From: Callaeas wilsoni
Lineage: Eukaryota > Chordata > Aves > Passeriformes > Callaeidae
Length of the DNA: 64,000 bases
NCBI GenBank assembly: GCA_013398955.1
Contig: VWPU01014059.1
Location: 124,001-188,000, forward strand
Reading direction: 5' to 3'
Shown: piece after piece, positions 1 to 14,040 of the stretch
Position numbering within the stretch: position 1 is the first letter of the stretch
Layout of the letters: each line of letters opens with the position of its first letter
The notes under the pieces: generated by a model
What the model was told of the DNA's origin: nothing
The model's input: only the letters and a program-made list of their open reading frames with translations
The model's database searches: none
Program-made: the position numbers and the translations under genes

Positions 1-1480
1 CAGATTAATGGCAGGAGGAGGAATGGGACTGTAATAGAAGGAGTGAAACACAGCATTAGTCATGTTTTCCTGTTGTGTAATACTTGCCTACTTTGTGTAT
101 GAACAGATGCCCTTGCTCTTTGCAGCAATGTTTCAAATATAAATCCCATCAGTTTGGATGGATTCTATCTGGACTTGCAAATTATGTTACTGGAGATCAT
201 TCTTCTGTTTTCCTTGGTTTCACTTTGCTGTTTGCTTTCTGAAAGATGCATAGAGACTCCCATGTGCAATCTTCCAGCTAAAATCGAAGACAGCCCAAAA
301 GATGCAATAAAGCTTTGCTGAGCAATTCCTGTTCTTGCAATTACAGTGCATTTTCATTAAATGGCTCTCCTGAGACAACTTCTCCAGGTGCAAGATTGCT
401 GTAGGTTTGTGGCTCTCAAAGGTGCTGAAATTCTATACCACTTTATTATCCTCTACATCACACTATTTCATGCAGCTCTTCTCTCTTGCATATTCCAACA
501 AAATCTGACCAACCAAGGAGCTGCCACTTTAGCAAGAATATCAGCCACACACAGCTTACATTTACAGCTTACCTTTCTGAGGCATTGAAATATTCTTATT
601 ATGAAAGTTCCAATACAAAAATACTATCCTTTTAGGGAAAACTACTTGTCCTGCAGAAACAATGAGGTATCATAACCTAGTATATAAAACAAATTAGGAA
701 GTTTTACTGATCTCTGAAAAAAAGAAAAAAATAAACTTTTCTGAAAATATGACGTTTAGAACACACTATTAGCAGTAAAATTAAAAGGTTTGCTTTATAA
801 AGACTTTTAGGACGTGCAGTTTAATAATATCTATTTAAGAACAAAAACATTAACAAGGTGTAGACAAGAACAATGTGTGTGTTGTGTTTCAGAGAAGAAG
901 GGAAGGTTTTCTTATTAGTGGACAGAAGAGCAGTTCAAAACTAAGACTGAGTAATAACAAATTCTCATAATTTCATAACATTACTGTTGGGCAATACAAG
1001 AGATATTAGACTCTAATGACATCCCATTTCTACACTGGAGAAAAGGAGTTCAACTTCTGTTGTAACTGAATGATTCAGAATTTCTTTCAGAACCTGTCTT
1101 AGGTAGGTCCACCTTTGACATGTAATTGGGAATTTTTCGTTTAGTTAGTTTTCTAACTATGAATCTTTCTTATCTTTTGGGTACATTAATGTTTCCATAT
1201 TAGGCTCAGTGTTTTTGTGACAGCTCACTAAATATTTGACTTTCTCGTGCTGGCTTGATCTTGTGTGTTTTATAAAACTTTAAATTCTCCTGAAGTGCAC
1301 TATGCAGTTTTTTACACTGTATTTCTTGTGAAGGTTAAGTTAAGCTTCTTTATTAATGCACCATTGAACAGCAATGTATGTTTGTGACTTTTGTGTATTA
1401 TATATTTATTTTATTTGCTTAATTTTTGTCCCAAGAGAGAGCATCAGAATTATTCTTCAGCAAATATTGATTAATAATAT
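1..1480. other. Unique A+T-rich non-coding DNA
   Basis: No repeat family, RNA gene or convincing exon is visible. The longest open frames are 60-75 codons, are not flanked by a clear splice acceptor and donor pair, and show no family motif. Short A-rich runs occur near 720-735. Confidence 0.6.
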
Positions 1481-1483
1481 TAG

Positions 1484-1622
1484 TATTATCAACATAATTA
1501 ATAGGAATATTAATATTATAAAAATAAATATTAACTATTTCTTAATTATTTATTAAATATAATTAATATTTAATATTAATGTTAATATTAATATTAATGC
1601 TATTAATTGATATATTAATTGC
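1484..1622. repeat. ATTAAT-rich low-complexity tract
   Basis: Almost pure A/T sequence built from overlapping ATTAAT, AATATT and TTAATATT words. Many of these are self-complementary, so the tract could extrude small cruciforms or unwind easily. A 60-codon open frame overlaps its start, but its Ile/Asn-rich product is simply what this base composition encodes. I read it as a decayed simple repeat rather than a gene. Confidence 0.75.
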
Positions 1623-2574
1623 ATGTAAGTAAAAGGTTTACATAAGGCTTGCATAATATTTACATAAAGTTTCAGACCTCCAAGCTTTTGCAGTGTTTCG
1701 TTAAAATAAGATTAAAAAGACATTGCAGGTCTATTCTCAGTATGAGACAGTAAAGTAAACTTACCGCTGGTTTTTTTAGATAGAGAGTTTTTAATTAGAT
1801 AGCTACTTTTGAAATGTGTTTAATGCGAATTATTTTCATAACTCCTCTTTGCATAAATCTTTGTATTGATTTTCCAGACTTTTATATTCACTTATCAGTA
1901 ACGAAAAACATACAGGAAAAAGAGATCTAACTAATTATTTTTCTTTCTTCATTGTCAGACTGACTTTATGTATTACATCTTGCACCTCAGAGCAATACAA
2001 ATCTTTGGAGAGTGTTCCATACCTGACCTGAATTTAAAAAAACCTTAGGGTTAGATTGTAACCAATAACTTTGCAGTTAGCAATATAATCAAGTTTCTAA
2101 TTTCTTTTGTGCTTCTGTCTGGATTGAGCATCAAGCTGTCACAGACCTACTGAATGTAAGATAAAATTAGATTTGGCTTCTTTTATGAAGAGGTTTATGC
2201 CCATAAAAATCTGAAAAAATCTGTGATCCTAGAGCTAGTCAAATGCTGTGTATAAGTAGGGACAAGGTAGACAAAATGTTTTTGAAGTATCCAACCAAAA
2301 ATATAATTTTTGAATCAAAAGAAAAAGAAAAATTAATTAAAAATTGAAGATACGCTTAGGATGGCTACTGCAATCATGATCTCACTTAGGGGAAGTTTAT
2401 GATCCTGGCTTAGTGCAGTGAAATGTAGGTTAATCAAGGATGATTCTCTATGAATTATCCTGGGTTAAAGAGAAGTACAGTATTCAAAGAACAACACAAA
2501 AGCACATTATGTGTTCATCAATATCCGTAGACAGGATATTAGAAGGTCTCTATCAATCAGAGTAACAGTTTGCT
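1623..2574. other. Unique A+T-rich non-coding DNA
   Basis: No coding frame, repeat family or RNA gene can be supported here. Confidence 0.6.
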
Positions 2575-2810
2575 GCTAGACACAGTGCTAACCAACAACT
2601 CACCCGACTGTAATGCCTTTGATATCATGGGTGAACGTGAGGCTATGGGAGACGCCTGCCTATGTTCTGCGTTAAAGGGGGCGTGTTTTGGCCAGCGCCT
2701 CAATGAGCTGACCCGTGTTTATGACGAAAGCACAGTACACCCAAATTAGCATGGCTGCTGTCAGCAAACGCAGCATTGAGTACAAAGGTATAATATCAGC
2801 AATGACCTTT
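2575..2810. promoter_or_regulatory. Candidate regulatory island (CpG-bearing, motif-dense)
   Basis: This short block contrasts with its A+T-rich surroundings in having several CpGs. It has a GGGGGCGTG box resembling an Sp/KLF site near 2679. A TGACCC half-site typical of nuclear receptors is followed directly by a forkhead-like TGTTTATGA near 2709-2725. A TAAT-type core (AAATTAGC) lies near 2744. A Maf-like interrupted palindrome (TGCTG then TCAGCA) lies near 2757-2767. The motif matches are visible by eye; enhancer or promoter function is inference. There is no ORF, no clear TATA box and no repeat signature. An old decayed mobile element is the main alternative. Confidence 0.3.
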
Positions 2811-5800
2811 CTTTTGAACAATCTTAAATAGGCTCAAAATCTTAAATTAAAAGAACACAACACCTTCTCACAAGAGCAAAAGGAAAAAATAATCCGGCAG
2901 GAAGGGAGATCTTGCTCTTATATCAGTTATCTGTTGCATGATACAAAAGAGAAAACAGGAAGAGATAGTTTGCAAAATAGCCTGTCAAAATACAATGAAC
3001 TCTGCTCAATCCTAAAGGCATACAACAGACACAGCTTTGAAAAGAACAGCCTGGGCAGAAGGGGAAGGGTCTGTCTACATAAGGACACAGGGGGAAATTA
3101 ATTAAATGTCTAAAAATGTGGATTTAAATTGCATTAGTTAAACCACATAAACAATTATGTGAATACCCTCCCCAAACATTAAATAGACCTAAATCTGATT
3201 TAACATAATCTACTTCCAAGGCAAAGTAAGGTAAAATGAACTAAGACTATTTTAATTCTGAAATGAGGTGTTTGCACAGCCATGTAATGAGGTAAATGCA
3301 ACCTAGTTACTTAGGATTAATTTTCTGAATTACATTGATGTAAAAAACCTAAGAACTGTGTGTTTTGGAAGATGTATGACTATGCTTTTCTTGCTAACAA
3401 TCTCTCAAAGCATCTATGCTGTACTCAGCACACGGGACTTAATATTTCAACAAAGGCAAGATAGGCTAGGGCTGCAATATTCTAGCTAATACATGGTTTG
3501 ATTTGGGGTTTCTTCCTCACTTCTTTTAATATAGCTATTTGAAAATGGAGGTAGAAACGAGAGTGGGAAAGGCACATTAGGTTCCAGGACAGTCACAAAA
3601 TGAAAACCAGATATTTATGAGAAAGAGTCAAAAAAGGATTTGATCAGCTAAGCATTGTCAGTCTTTTTTAGGCAGTTAGTTTTTCCCAAATAATGTGTAG
3701 AAAGATGGGCGCAAACATCAAAGAACATGTCCTACAGTAATCAATACGAATAGATACTTCCCATTCATGTTAGAAGCAGCTACATGCACTAGTGAAGGAT
3801 AGAGCAAACCCCTTAATCTTGTCCTGGTATTAATAGCCTATTAAGATCACATTACAAAAGCCTAGCTGTTATCAGTGTCAGGAGGAAACCCTTAATAATT
3901 AATTGTTTTAAAACATTACAATAGGACTTTGAATCAAAAAGTTATACATTTTATCATGTAAGAGAACTTATTCTGATCTCTTCTAAACCTTCCTCTATTC
4001 CTAAATAATGTATTAAATCAATGAGACTAGGAGTCTAATACTGTAAGTTGAGATTGTGAGATTAATGTTATGTGTTTATATTATTCCTCCTCAAGGCAGT
4101 CCATTATTTCTGATTAATTTTAATTAAGACAGCAAATGGCCTTTTATCTCTGTACTTTCAGTAGCTGCTCCATGCTAACTTTTGTTTGAGTTTACATTTA
4201 ATAAATATCTTAAACCTTCAGCAGCAGCTTGACCTGGAGTGCTGGTACTGAAGATGTATGGAAATAAGGACAGGAAAAAAGCATTAGAATGAAATGGATT
4301 AAGTTGGCTGAGAAGTCGGAAAGGCTCACATAACAAATGATGCTACAAGCATGTCAGGGCTGAATAAATACCAAATTGATTTAACTGGGTTACTTCTTCA
4401 AGGTCACACCTATGAGATTATATTTATGGCTTTTTGCCACACAAATTCTATTTGGATTAGTGAAGAGTAAAGCAGTGCCCTGGAGAAAAAGAAAATATAC
4501 TGTGAATTTCCATACAATGGCAGCAGTTCTCTTGGATAATATGCAAATCTTAGGTTTTCCAAATATAAGAGATTTTTGAAATCCCATATTAAGTGACTAA
4601 CTCTTATAATACTGCACAGAAATTACGTATTACCTGCCATCTGTCCCCCACTTAGCCAACTGGAAAGAAGCTATTAAATAAAATCTGGCTACTGATGATA
4701 GACTGTGCACTGTCTAGTACCCTCATTAGTTCCTAGAACATGCATAGTGGCTTGAAAGGAGGAGTTTAACAATAGTGACAGACTCTACTGAGATAACTTT
4801 CTTAGTTTTGGTTGAAAATTTACATTTCCTGCAGTCAAGATTCTAGTTCAAGGAAAGCTAATGAAATCAAAGTACTCAAAGTCAGTTGCAAGGAAACTTG
4901 TACTTGCAGGTTATGTTTGATATGTGGTGATTTTGTGGTTTGTATATCATACTGAGAAATGAAAGGACCAATATTTGCACAAAACATCTTATTAGAATGA
5001 GAAGAGAGATTGAATAAACACTGTGGACTTTTCTGTGTGAATTAAAAATATATGCTGTTTTCTTTAGGATGATGTTCATTCCTGCAAAGGCATCTACAGA
5101 TGCCTCAAAATGAGTGAAGGCATATAGTGTGTAACAGCATCGTGGGGTGAGGATTACGCAGCCAGCATCAAGATAAAGGACAGGAAGTAAATAACATTTC
5201 AGAAAAGAAACTAACTTCTAGTAACTATCTTACACTTTGAAAATAATTGTTCCTTTGCTGGTTACCTAAATATTCTTTTAATTGCACCCATGAAGCTAGC
5301 TGATGTTTCCATGTTCCTTTTTCTCAAAAAGTCCAATGTTTCATTTCATATTTGATAAGCTTTAATGAGATAATTTGATAAGACAATTTCATTGTTTGAA
5401 ATATGAACCGTACGAGAAAGGTGCAGTTGAGGTAAATCAGTCTGACTTAGCTCATAGCCATTGAGTTAAATCAATTGACACATCACACAGCTATTTTGAC
5501 AATGATTCATCTAGCATTAAATTTGCATCAGTGTTTAATAATAAATAGATGAGAATGGCAGTAAGGAGTTTGTATTGGTAACTCAGATTATACACTTGCA
5601 ATCTACTAGTAATATTTTGATACTATTAATATTGATGTTTCTTCCTAATATTATCATTATATTGGTTCATCCCCATTTAGGCAGCTAAGACTATTTTTTT
5701 ACTGGTTTAAAAATAAAATCCTTCATAATATAAGTTTGTGTAATTTCTTGCTGTAAAAATAAACAAATTTTCGAGTCCCATGTTCTTAGACCCAGTTTCA

Positions 5801-8516
5801 TAAGGTGGAAACACATTCCTCAGATATAGTCTGTGATTCTGTACAAAATACATGTAAGTACTGAGTTGGTATGAACAAACTTGAAAAATCCATACAAGTT
5901 TTCCAGAATTTTAGAGCATTAATCTAACATTTCTAGCATAAAGATCATCCAGTAATAAAGCATACTTGGTTCAGCTTTTATCCTTAGCACTGAAACCTAG
6001 AAAAAAAGAGTTTACTGCCAATATTTGTTCATTGTTAACACATGGTAAGTGTGAGGAAGAGGTAGATGGATGTCAGTGCTGTCAGGCCTGGAATGGGCAG
6101 AAACCCAGTGCTTCCAGAATGCTCCAGCCATCTGTCCTCTGTCAGCTTTAGGAAAGTATTCCTCTCCTCCCTGGTCTCTCTACAACCAAGCACTAAAAGC
6201 ATCTATTAATATGGGTTCTCTGGGTTACTGGAATCAAATTATAATAATAATGGACACCTGTCTTGTACAGATTACAATTATGAATCCTGAATTTTTTGCC
6301 TAAAACAATTGCTCTGACCAGGTTCTTTAATATATATCCACCCATAGGGTCTAAACCTAACTTCAAACTTATAAAACACAAGCGTGAGCAAACATAGGTT
6401 AGAAGGAGAAAAAGATGATAAGGTAATGAAAGTCTATCTGGTATATAAATTTGGTGGGCCTAAGACATGCTTTATTTTTAAAAGGGATTGGTTTTGTTTT
6501 TGATAACAAGTGCACAATTTAATTATAAATCCAAGGTTTGGTTCCTGTATGATACAATACGTTCCTTTGCTTTGATGTTACAGAAACCACTTAACAGTTT
6601 TTGCTCTTGAAACTTTGCTTTAGAAGATACTAAAGAGACCTCACCTATCGATCTGTTATGATAGATCTTAAAAGTAAAAGCAGATGATACTGCAGCTGAG
6701 CCCATTGACTGCCATCAGCTCAACTACAATCTCCAGTAAAATTTCCTGTTTTTCTGCATCGCTTTCACCGTTTATGAAAGTTCTTTGAGTTCACCAGATT
6801 GAAGTTCTAAACTAGGAATAAGTTTCAGAAATCTTCTCTATAATGTCTAATGCATGTATTTTTTGAAATTTCTGTTGCAAATATTCTTGCAGATGTTCTG
6901 TGGAACTGCTGTAATGTTTCCATCGCTTTCTTACCCTATCCTCTAAAATATACCTCTGCCAATGTAAGTACAGAAATATGGAGTTTAAGGGAAATTACTG
7001 AACTTCTGAACAACCTTTATTTGTTCCATATGTTCCCTGTTACCAGAGAGAAAAAAAATATACCTGGCAATGAGTCCCTCATAGGCAAAGGCAGATCATT
7101 ATATCTGTGAGTCTAGAAGGCAAACTTTATTTTTTGGTTGAATTAATGGAACACTGCCACTCTGCTTGTACTCTGGAAAAGAAAAAAAAATCCAACCAAA
7201 ACCTCTTCACAAGACTGCAAGGGTTTCTGAACTGCATTTGTTACAGTGCTAAAACAGCGTGCCTGCAATTGTGCATTGAAAATATTTCCTTATTTAACTA
7301 TGTGTCAGTTATAATTAATAATTAGCATTGGTTGCACCCTAAAGTCTTTATACCTATTAAGACTTTTATGAAAGGATTTAATAAGTAAAATAGATTTTGT
7401 TGTGTCTAATTTGAAGCAGATAGGCTTTAGGGTTTCAGTGGTCAAAAACTTAATTTCCTCAATAGTTTTTTTTCATTTCAGTCATGTAATTTATTTCATG
7501 ATACAATTCTCTTAGGAATACTGTAAGATAAGGTATTACTTATATAATTATTCTGTAAAGTACGTTGGATTGTGACTCTGGAATTTTTACTTCCTTTATT
7601 TCTGCCGGGCTTCTTTAGCACCGCCTAGAGCTTTGAGTGTATCATGGGTCATACAATGCTTTCATAGATAAATATTAAAATGTGGTTCTATTGCTTTGCA
7701 TTTACAGTGCAGCAGGATCCAGACAAGTTTACCGAGTCCATTATGTTGAAGTTAATTTCTCAGTTTGATTGTGTATGCCAAAAAACCCCATACTGTATGC
7801 AGAAAATAAAACATGATCCCTTTCGCAACAGAAAAATACAGACTTCAATGAGAAACTGTGTTGATTGGGCACTGATCCTGCTGATGACTTCAGGCATTTA
7901 GAATGCCAGCTTCCAGGCCACTGGTTTGGATTAAACCTCAAGTTTTTAAAATATCTATACAAGACTTTCAAAAAACAGACCGCAAAAGTCCTAGAAGAAT
8001 ATGTAAGTTGTAATTACACCTCTTTTAAAACTCCTTTACTCTTGCCAAAGAGGTGAGGTAAAATATAAACAGGATTCATTTCTCTTGTCCACCCAAAACT
8101 TTGTTTCTTTATTTGTGTATTCTTTCAACTTCTCATTCTTTTGTCTGGACAGTTACAGCAGGAAAAAGTGGATTTTTAATGTTCTATACAGGGTCTAACT
8201 AGAGAAAATGTTTTGGGGTTTTGTGAACACATCAACATGGTGCCACTTTATAGTAATTTATACCTATTTTGTGATATTCTGTACTTTTTGAGCCTTGAAG
8301 GGGAAAAAAAATTAAAAGGAAAAAAGCAGTGAGGGCACAGAAGGCATTTAGAGTCTTTTTTTACAAAAAATTCCTCAGGAAGAAACCTGACTCACCAAAA
8401 TTAATTAATATTTGCACCAAGTTCTTTGATCTGAATTTCTATACTTCAATGTTTGTGTGACCATAAGTTGTTTGTATGACCAAGTTGCAGCTAAACTTCA
8501 TCACCGTAAGGGGAAC
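2811..8516. other. Unique A+T-rich non-coding DNA
   Basis: Open frames here stay under 90 codons on both strands and look like chance openings: no recognisable domains and no paired splice signals. No repeat family is recognisable. The stretch contains ordinary short A and T runs only. Confidence 0.6.
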
Positions 8517-8595
8517 AAAAAAAAAAAATTTTTTTGTCCTCCCTTTGCAAATGAGCATCTTGTTATGTTAACCCTATAACATATATATATATATA
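8517..8595. repeat. A-run/T-run palindrome and (AT)n microsatellite
   Basis: A run of 12 A is followed directly by 7 T (8517-8535). A short (AT)n tract follows at 8581-8595, ending next to the CR1 tail that begins at 8601. Both are simple low-complexity sequence. Confidence 0.85.
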
Positions 8596-8600
8596 CATTT

Positions 8601-8665
8601 CATAGAATCATAGAATATCTCAAGTTGGAAGGGACTCATAATGATTATCAAGTCCAAATCCCAAT
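8601..8665 (-). mobile_element. CR1 LINE 3' tail fragment
   Basis: Starts with CATAGAATCATAGAAT, the reverse complement of the ATTCTATG octamers that end CR1 elements. It continues with the usual TTGGAAGGGAC and a diverged ATTATCAAGTCC, so the element lies on the minus strand with its 3' end on the left. Only about 65 bp remain, the typical severe 5' truncation of CR1. No coding potential is left. Confidence 0.9.
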
Positions 8666-11600
8666 ACTTCTTTGTGCCAACTTTTAAAGAAATTTTGATA
8701 GAAGTATTAGGAAAAAGTCAAAGGAGTCATGACTTTGAATTGACTTTTCAAATATATTTAAATTTTCTATTATAAAAACTTTTCCTTCATAGTTCATGTA
8801 CATCTAACTGAAGTAGCTGATTCTCTTAATATTACAGAGCATTGCCTTCTAAATGGTTAACGACCAGAAGCTACAGCCTTAAAATTGTTGTTGAATGACA
8901 TCAGTGAAGACTTATCGAAAGCCCACACACTTCTTAAGTGGTAGCCAGGGTCAAGTGGGTAATGACACTGGAAGTGCCTATGACAGCCCATGGCAGTTCA
9001 AATGACACTTGTCTCTGCAACTGGTCTATATTCTTTGCACAAATAGTACCAAGCCTGGCTTTCTCTCAGACAACAGAGACAGTTGCCAGAAACCTCAGTG
9101 GCCACAGAGTTTTGTTGCCTCTGCCAGTCTCAGAGACTGAAATAAAACCCTGAATGCCAGCCCTCATTTGTAGCCCACTGAATGTTCTTCTACCATGGCA
9201 AGAAACAGCCAGAGCACTGTTCTGTGATTGAGCTATCACAAAAGCTCCTTAGTGCAGAAGAAAATACTGCCAGTGCTACTGCATATTTCTGAATCCAATG
9301 TCCAGGCCTTGTTGGAAGAGTAGATAATCCCACATATAAAATCAAGTTAGGTCATCATGATCGTTATCATCCTACATTGAATACCAGAGGAATAAGTAAC
9401 GACCAACCAGTTGTTGCAAAGTGTTAGGGAGATATGTCTTTTCTATTTTATATGCAATAAAATATGTGGCTGGAATGCAAGACAAAATTGGTTTGATTTC
9501 TTGCACCTGGAGTTTGGGAGTTGTTTGTATCTTTCTCCTTTTCATGTCAAATGTGGGTGTCCTCATCCAGTTTCTTAATTTTTACAATACGTGTTTTTTC
9601 ACTTTTTATTTAGGTATTTCATAGGTTAAGGCATTTAAAGCAATACCTCATTCCCTTTGTGCTTTATTTACACACGACACACTCACACCATAGCTGTAAT
9701 TGTCTGAAGAATAATGATTCAGTGCATGAAAACCGTCAGTGTATGACATTCATTTTCATTCTGCATGGGATCTAAACCAAAAAAATCCCAAAACTTAAAA
9801 AATTTAAAAAAAGAAAAAAGAAAGAAAAATGTGCCAAAACAGATGTTTTAAGAAGGGGAAAAACCCCCAGTGTTTTTAGCTTTTCTCTTTCTGTCTGTCT
9901 CAGTGTCAGCAAAAGTAATCAGTTGAATATGTATCTGAAAGGTTGCCTTCCATAAAAGAACAGTGAAAGTAAAATGCTTCTTGCAAAATATCCCAGTTTT
10001 TTAAATGAATGGATGAAGAATTCAATCAAAATATATGATCTCAATGTTATTATTAGATATGTCTATAAACACTTCATAACACACCCTTATACCTTTCTTC
10101 CACAACAGATATAATGCATGCATCTGTTTCAGAAGAAACACATTAAAGTATTCACAGAAGCAGAAATATATTTGTGAATACAAAACGGTCATTTACACTT
10201 TGCTATATGTACAAATTTAACACACATATAATGTGTAAAGGAATTCATCAGCTCATTTCCTTTTTCCTGACAGACTCGTTCTTTGCACTGACTAGTACTA
10301 GTAATCACCTAAAGGATGTAAGGCAGAACAATAGCAATAGGAAGGTTAGTCAAATCCTGCTGTAAAGACCAGCAAAATGTGTCTTGGGTACTTAATCTTA
10401 TCAACATCACAAGTCAAAATCATATAAATATATGCCAAGGTCTGTTATTCGAATAAGTGATAGACATTGAAGGAAGTAATATCCTCATTACAAGTCTATC
10501 TCCAGATCATGTCTTTATAAAACAATATTCATAGTTGTTCTCTGAAAATACTTCACCCTTTTGTTTCTCCATCTAAGCAGAGTGTTTTTCTTCCCTGGGG
10601 AAGCAAGAGGGGAGGGTCCATTTCATAGGTCTTCTACAATGTTTTTGAGGACTCCGTTCCTCCCAGGAGCCACCAACCTACTGTATTAATGGCAGTAAAG
10701 GGAATAAAAATTGTATCCTGTTTTGCTAGCTTGAGAGAATTATCAATGCTCTCTTTTACACACAGCTAAGCTATAGAAATAGAAGTCTGAGCAGCAAAAA
10801 GAAAATTAAAATACTCTAATACACTGCCTACTGTGTACTGAGTTCTGGTCAGAGCAGAAATAAAATACTGCATTCTTAATAAATACTGTTTTCTTTACAT
10901 GCGAAAACTGTTGCTGTTGGAAGCTGAAGTCTGGTCTGAACACAGTTTTTTTAACTGGTAAAATGCTGTTGGCTTGGTTATTTTTTTCCCTTTATATTGA
11001 GATATACACAATTATGCACATATTTATATCAGTTCTACTTCTTGGAGAAGAAGAAATCAATTACTAGTGAACACAATTTCATATCAGTAAGTCAGTAATC
11101 AAAACCACACTTAAGAAATTGCACTACATAAATCTTTCGATATAGTCATAACAGTACAAGTCTTGTGTATAAACCACACCTTCTGGAATACAGCAAGTAA
11201 CCTGCTGATCTATATTCATTATTGAGATTATTGGCACCCTCTGACAGAGCCTCCACAATATTTGTAATGTTTCTGCTTGTGTTTTTTTTACTTCCCATTC
11301 CCATCACAGCTAAATAGAGAAGTTGCGAAGAAGATAGCATCAAAACCAGTTAAGTTAATTATTTAGTAAGTATATCATAATTCATAAAATGTTGATTTAT
11401 CTTTTGGTGAAGCTTTCTGAGTAGTGAATTATGAAGGGCTTGGCAGCATAAAGAGAGAAGTACATTTTAGATTTACCTGAACCAGTTTGCACATTACTTC
11501 TCTGTACCTTTGCAAGCAGACAAAGCCCTTTCATTCCCATATTACTTCTCATATATGCTCCTCTCTTTAATGTATCTCTTTCTCAGTAGTATGCAACTCA

Positions 11601-13557
11601 TTTTCTTTGGTGGAGAAGAAAAACATGCATCATCTTCTCCCTGCTAAACTGAGCAGAAATTCAAATCGAGCTTCCACACTTAAAAAAAAAAATCTTTTAA
11701 TTCACATTTACAAGCCATATTTGACTATCTGCTAAGTGTCTAAACAGGCTGTTGCTTATTATGAACAGTCTTGCCTGCATAAAACTTAATTATAACAGAA
11801 ACACCATTACACTCCTTGATTTTTCCATCTGTATTTTGACTTCTCCCCTTTAAGCAATGGTAAAGGCATCAAATTCAACACTGTTTATAACAGTTGGGTC
11901 ATTCCATCAATCATTTCAAGAAAAAAATGAAACAGATTGACATTGTAAAAAATAGCAGGCCATTGATAATATTAACCAGTACAGGAACCTAAATCCTTGT
12001 GATCTGTTTTACCAGTTAATTATACTGTACTCTTGGCCTGCTTATACTCAGAAGCTGGTAAATCAACAAGTTGCTTTTGACAAATTTTTTTCCTGTGTTA
12101 AAGTGCAGGATCTTTGTTAAGCAGAATTACATTTTTGTTTCACAGAGGATCTTTGTTCTGTCAATACAGTTTTTGAATTATCATGCTGACTCTAAGCCTC
12201 TCATTAAAAGCTGACATAAGTCCTCTTGACAATGCAAGAAGCAAGGAAAATGGATACACAATAAAAAGTGAGGTGCTATAATACCTTAACCATCTTCATA
12301 GGCTTCACTTCTGGTGAAGACTAGTTATAAATAACTAAAATCTGGCTGTAGTTTTGTAATGTCTGTTAAACAAATAGTATTTGCCAAGTACTTTTTTGTA
12401 ATCTCACCAAAGAAGTGAAAAATTATATAGGCTGTTAAGAATGAACTTTCCTGTTTGAACTCTGAAAAAGCTCTTTGCAGGTTTTCATAAAAAGGTATAC
12501 TTTTAGGTCTTTGTGAATAAAACAAATCCAGTCACTTTGTTTGAGCAAAAATAAAATTTGCTCTTTGCTGACTTTTAAGATCATTAAATTACCTTTGGAA
12601 TTTCAAGAGGCTCAAGAAGCTAGGAGTTTTTAGGAGGAAAGTTCAAGGAAGAGCTGCTCCATATAGAGACAACAATAATGCAAAAGGCAAAATGAAGTTC
12701 TATTCCTTGAACATGAAAACAGGAAGAAGTAGTTTCTTCTCATCTACCATAAAAATAAGAAAACTGTTTTTTTTCCAGTTCTTATGAAGTAGAAAATTCC
12801 CATGAGAAACCGACTCATGCTTTGGGTGGAATTCTAGAAGTTTCATCACTGACTTGTTAGAAACAAGGTTCAAGTATAGTAAGAAAAAAAAAAATTCCTA
12901 TAGAAGTACTTATAAAAAAATAGTTACAATTTTTAGATCTGTATTAAATTAAATTAATGAAATCTGAACCAGTTTTAAAAAATGTAGTACAAGATTTTCT
13001 ATCAACAAAAGAACATTTACTGGAGTATTTTTAGAATTGTTTGTATTTTTTGTTCGAGTCAATATTTATTTTTCTTCTGAATCATGAATCCATAGGCTCG
13101 GTGGAATTTTCATGTACTGGCCTAATGATTTACAAATAAATACTCACCGTAAAAGTCAAGAAATTTCTATAGATACATTCATAACTACATGTCTTTGAAA
13201 GATAACCAAGCTTTCCTGCTTTTGGAACAAACACTTCTGGATTCCCTTTTACCCCAGTTGCACATCAAGAATAGTCTAATTTCCTTACATGGGTTCTTCT
13301 ATTCCTACAAAATAATGTGAGCACAAATTAAGTCTGGGCATAATACATTTTTCCTTGTGCACGTTGTAAATAATAGAAAAGTCTTGGTGAATTTAAGTGT
13401 ACTGCTGTCCTCACAGGCATGGTTCTCTACGGGTCTCTTGATGCGGAATAACTCAGAGGAGGAGGCTGTTGTAACTTACAATACCCTTCAGCAGCCTAGA
13501 TTTAAGCCCATGGCTCAAAGACTTGAAGCTATTTAAGCCATCTTTATCCTATTATCA
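8666..13557. other. Unique A+T-rich non-coding DNA
   Basis: No gene is supported; open frames are at most 71 codons. The stretch from about 8930 to 9170 is less A+T-rich and ends near an AATAAA at about 9140. That could be a worn repeat or a UTR fragment, but I cannot name it. Confidence 0.55.
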
Positions 13558-13581
13558 ATGTCTGATCTTAAGATCAGACAT
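13558..13581. repeat. Perfect 24-bp palindrome
   Basis: ATGTCTGATCTT is followed with no spacer by its exact reverse complement AAGATCAGACAT. A gapless 12+12 palindrome is not expected by chance in a window of this size. It could form a small cruciform or bind a dimeric factor. No repeat family around it explains it. Confidence 0.9.
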
Positions 13582-13961
13582 CTTTTCTTTTGTTCCAGCA
13601 TTATACACAGGCACTATATAGTTACACTGATGTAACTTCTAATAAAAACAGCATCCTGTTGATTTCAAAGTGCCTTGCAATGTCCTCAGATAAGGAAACT
13701 GTACTCCAGGTTGTGTTTTACCACAACAGGATTGCTGCATTTTATAACAATGCACAGGCAGAAGTCATATTAAAATAACACAAATTTTAATGTACCTGAG
13801 TGCAGACAAAAAAAGTTGGAAAATTGCATTCTGAATTACTTTCACATTCTGCTAGTAATATGGCAAATAATTTTCAAGGAGAATGCAATTAGTTTATGTT
13901 TTATAAAAAAAAAGAAAAATGGTAACAGAAGTAACTTTTCATATTACTTACGTAAGTACTA

Positions 13962-14040
13962 TCATAGGATCATTCAATCGTATCATTTAGATTGGAGAAG
14001 ACCTTTGAGAGCATCAAGTCCAACTGTGAATGTGAATCAT
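13962..14040 (-). mobile_element. CR1 LINE 3' tail fragment (diverged)
   Basis: A degraded octamer tail (CATAGGATCATTCAAT) is followed by TTGGAGAAGACCTTTGAGAG and ATCAAGTCCAACTGTGAA, the reverse complement of a CR1 3' end. It lies on the minus strand with its 3' end at the left, is about 80 bp long and is more mutated than the copy near 8.6 kb. Confidence 0.85.

Noticed and set aside
1374..1556. 60-codon Ile/Asn-rich frame
   Set aside because: It is a translation of the ATTAAT low-complexity tract.
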